Shown: positions 62,237 through 64,000 of the stretch, one piece after another
Position numbering within the stretch: the stretch's first letter is position 1
Layout of the letters: the number at the start of each line of letters is the position of its first letter
DNA from: JALQUL01 sp964556425
GTDB lineage: Bacteria > Pseudomonadota > Gammaproteobacteria > Burkholderiales > Burkholderiaceae_C
NCBI GenBank assembly: GCA_964556425.1
Contig: CAZKWC010000001.1
Location: 1 to 64,000 of the forward strand
Length of the DNA: 64,000 bases
Direction of reading: 5' to 3'
The notes under the pieces: model-generated
What the model was told of the DNA's origin: nothing
Database searches by the model: none
Seen by the model: only the letters and a program-made list of their open reading frames with translations
Translations under genes and position numbers: made by a program

Positions 62237-62451
62237 TCAACTGTATTTTTTACAGACTTTAAAGCTAACACCTTTGCTTTTGCCCGATTCAAGACCTCTT
62301 CTTTGGCTTGTTCATAGCTGATTAAACCATCTTCATTTCTTTGCAGCACACTATAGCCAAAATTACTTAGTTTAATATTGTCAACCGCCAAAATAGCAAC
62401 CGCTTGCTTTGCTCTCCAAGTTTTTAATTGTGGTTTCATATTCATACTCAT
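62233..62451 (-). CDS. Putative Fic antitoxin
   Basis: A small basic protein of about 72 residues (from the ATG at 62449-62451; an in-frame ATG at 62482-62484 and others downstream are alternatives, as no strong ribosome site is visible). Its C-terminal part, NEDGLISYEQAKEEVLNRAKAKV, resembles the antitoxin VbhA-type helix arrangement. I could not find the canonical (S/T)xxxE(G/N) inhibitory motif that blocks Fic. It overlaps the Fic gene by four bases. Identity as antitoxin rests mainly on position. Confidence 0.6.
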   Translation of the reverse strand: MSMNMKPQLKTWRAKQAVAILAVDNIKLSNFGYSVLQRNEDGLISYEQAKEEVLNRAKAKVLALKSVKNTVE

Positions 62452-62618
62452 ATTATTTACCAAAACTTTTACAACTTTTAGCATTTATATCACAAGTGAA
62501 AATTTACTCAAAATGTTAGTTGAGTAGAATGTGGTAGCTACAAAATTTTTTTTATTTGCATCGACTAGCAAGCATTCCCCAAACTTGAGCAATTTTTTAT
62601 TCCTTATGTTCTTCGTCA

Positions 62619-63923
62619 TTATTGTTTACCGGCCTCTTCATCCCACTTCTTAAGCAGGTTCATCTTTTCTATAATCTTGGTTTCAAGTCCTCTTGGTACA
62701 GGTTGATACCACCTTGGTTCTTCTATGCCATCAGGTAGGTAAGTTTCGCCAGCAGCATACGCATTGGGTTCATCATGGGCATAACGGTAGGCGTGACCAT
62801 AGCCAAGTTCTTTCATAAGTTTGGTGGGGGCATTACGTAAATGCACGGGAACTTCACGACTTTTATCGGTTTTAACAAAGGCTTTGGCTTGGTTGTAGGC
62901 GTTGTAACCGGCATTGCTTTTGGGCGCTATGCTTAAATAAATCACCGCCTGGGCTAGCGCTAGTTCTCCTTCTGGGCTGCCTAGTCGTTCATAGGTAAGG
63001 GCAGCATCATTGGCAATTTGTATGGCTCTGGGGTCGGCTAGGCCAATATCTTCCCAGGCCATACGCACAATGCGGCGGGCTAGGTATTTGGCGTCAGCAC
63101 CGCCGTCTAACATGCGGGTAAGCCAATACAGGGCAGCGTCTGGGTGCGAGCCCCGTACCGATTTATGTAGGGCCGAAATTTGGTCATAAAAATTATCACC
63201 ACCTTTATCAAAACGCCTAGCATTCAAACTTAGTGCATTTTGTAAAAATTCAGCACTGATTTGCTGAATAGAGGCTGACCTTGCGGCGGTTTGGGTTTGC
63301 TCTAATAAATTTAAAAAACGCCTGGCGTCGCCATCGGCATAACCAATAATAGTGTGAATGGCCGCTTCGTCAAATGCTAAATCAGCCAGTGCTGTTTGGT
63401 GAGCTTTATGAAAAAGTTGTTGAAGTTCTGCTTCACTTAAAGACTTTAAAACATAAACTTGTGCCCTAGACAATAGGGCAGAATTGACTTCAAAAGAGGG
63501 GTTTTCGGTGGTAGCACCAATTAGGGTAATAAGGCCAGATTCGGCATAAGGCAATAAGGCATCTTGTTGTGATTTGTTAAAGCGGTGAATTTCATCGACA
63601 AACAAAATGGTAGATTTGCCTTGTTGTAAAAAATGTTCGGCTTGCTCCATGGCCTGGCGAATATCTTTTACACCTGAAAAAACAGCCGATAAAGCAATAA
63701 ATTCGCAATTAAAACTTTTAGCCGTTAGCCTGGCCAATGTGGTTTTGCCTACTCCTGGTGGCCCCCAAAAAATCATGGAGTGAGCCTTACCCGATTGAAA
63801 AGCCAATTGCAATGGTTTGCCAGGGCCTAATAAATGACTTTGACCAATTACATCAGATAGCTGATGCGGTCTGAGTGTTTCTGCAAGTGGTGCTAGTGGT
63901 TCAGAGTGAAACAAATCAGCCAT
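62619..63923 (-). CDS. rarA: Replication-associated recombination protein A (RarA/MgsA AAA ATPase)
   Basis: The 434-residue protein has the AAA ATPase core: MIFWGPPGVGKTTLARL (Walker A), ILFVDEIHRFNKSQQDALL (Walker B), IGATTENPSFEVNSALLSRA (sensor), then the helical lid and tetramerisation region LHKSVRGSHPDAALYWLTRM and YLPDGIEEPRWYQPVPRGLE at the end. It acts on stalled replication forks together with the replisome. The protein appears complete. Its last 45 codons have a diverged copy at 61411-61548, on the far side of the Fic cassette, which suggests that its 3' end was replaced by an insertion. Confidence 0.95.
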   Translation of the reverse strand: MADLFHSEPLAPLAETLRPHQLSDVIGQSHLLGPGKPLQLAFQSGKAHSMIFWGPPGVGKTTLARLTAKSFNCEFIALSAVFSGVKDIRQAMEQAEHFLQQGKSTILFVDEIHRFNKSQQDALLPYAESGLITLIGATTENPSFEVNSALLSRAQVYVLKSLSEAELQQLFHKAHQTALADLAFDEAAIHTIIGYADGDARRFLNLLEQTQTAARSASIQQISAEFLQNALSLNARRFDKGGDNFYDQISALHKSVRGSHPDAALYWLTRMLDGGADAKYLARRIVRMAWEDIGLADPRAIQIANDAALTYERLGSPEGELALAQAVIYLSIAPKSNAGYNAYNQAKAFVKTDKSREVPVHLRNAPTKLMKELGYGHAYRYAHDEPNAYAAGETYLPDGIEEPRWYQPVPRGLETKIIEKMNLLKKWDEEAGKQ

Positions 63924-64000
63924 GATGTAGGGTAGAGTTGGGGGCGGTGGGTAAGAACTTGAATTGGAACATTCACCTGAAAGAGTGGAAAGAACCTGTC
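63924..64000. other. 77-base leader of rarA at the window edge
   Basis: No frame I can assign. In related genomes lolA often precedes rarA, but the few codons visible do not prove it. Confidence 0.4.

Overview
The window looks like chromosome of an AT-leaning, free-living heterotrophic betaproteobacterium, probably Burkholderiales. The reasons are an S-adenosylhomocysteine (SAH) riboswitch, a phasin of the poly-hydroxyalkanoate granule type, a HemP/PiuC iron module, and the order Rieske oxygenase - xseB - ispA - dxs. I cannot name a genus. I saw no rRNA, tRNA, CRISPR array or insertion sequence.

Layout. (1) 1-8200: iron acquisition on the minus strand: HemP, ExbD, ExbB, TonB, an FMN alpha-hydroxy-acid oxidase, PiuC, a catecholate-type TonB-dependent receptor, and a ferric-iron binding protein behind a Fur-box promoter; a partial MFS gene lies at the left edge. 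(2) 8400-10825: housekeeping (DUF3820, YciH, NAD(P)HX repair). (3) 11000-37300: a large quaternary-amine (choline / glycine betaine) catabolic island. (4) 37600-51300: a drug/metabolite exporter, phasin, deacetylase, thioesterase, nitroreductase, PncB, hydroxyacid dehydrogenase, flavin reductase, sulfurtransferase, a second exporter, a Rieske oxygenase, then xseB-ispA-dxs. (5) 51400-61000: a TRAP transporter, RidA, a transglutaminase-like protein and a LivHMGF branched-chain amino-acid type ABC transporter. (6) 61400-64000: rarA, followed by a Fic toxin/antitoxin pair that sits between the intact rarA 3' end and a second, diverged copy of that 3' end.

How the island works. BetA and BetB oxidise choline to glycine betaine, and a ProVW plus ProX system imports betaine. 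An MttB-family methyltransferase without an in-frame amber codon would move a methyl group to a small corrinoid protein. A pterin-binding methyltransferase would pass it to tetrahydrofolate. A RACo-like [2Fe-2S]/ASKHA protein would reactivate the cobalt. A methylenetetrahydrofolate reductase split into two genes, followed by PurU, would oxidise the methyl group towards formate. A separate homocysteine methyltransferase is controlled by an SAH riboswitch. DUF1638 and 'virulence factor' family proteins lie inside the operon with no known role. A GlxA/AraC-type regulator, a dipeptide-type ABC transporter and a phosphorylcholine-phosphatase-like HAD protein complete the island. Four proteins of the route (MttB, pterin methyltransferase, RACo, homocysteine methyltransferase) carry similar Arg/Gly-rich terminal tails, and the corrinoid protein has a shorter Arg/Ala tail.

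The most notable observations are the corrinoid-based demethylation island in what looks like an aerobic betaproteobacterium, the shared RG-rich tails, the rarA 3'-end duplication around the Fic cassette, the SAH riboswitch, and paired CGAC repeats about two helical turns apart in three regulatory regions of the island.
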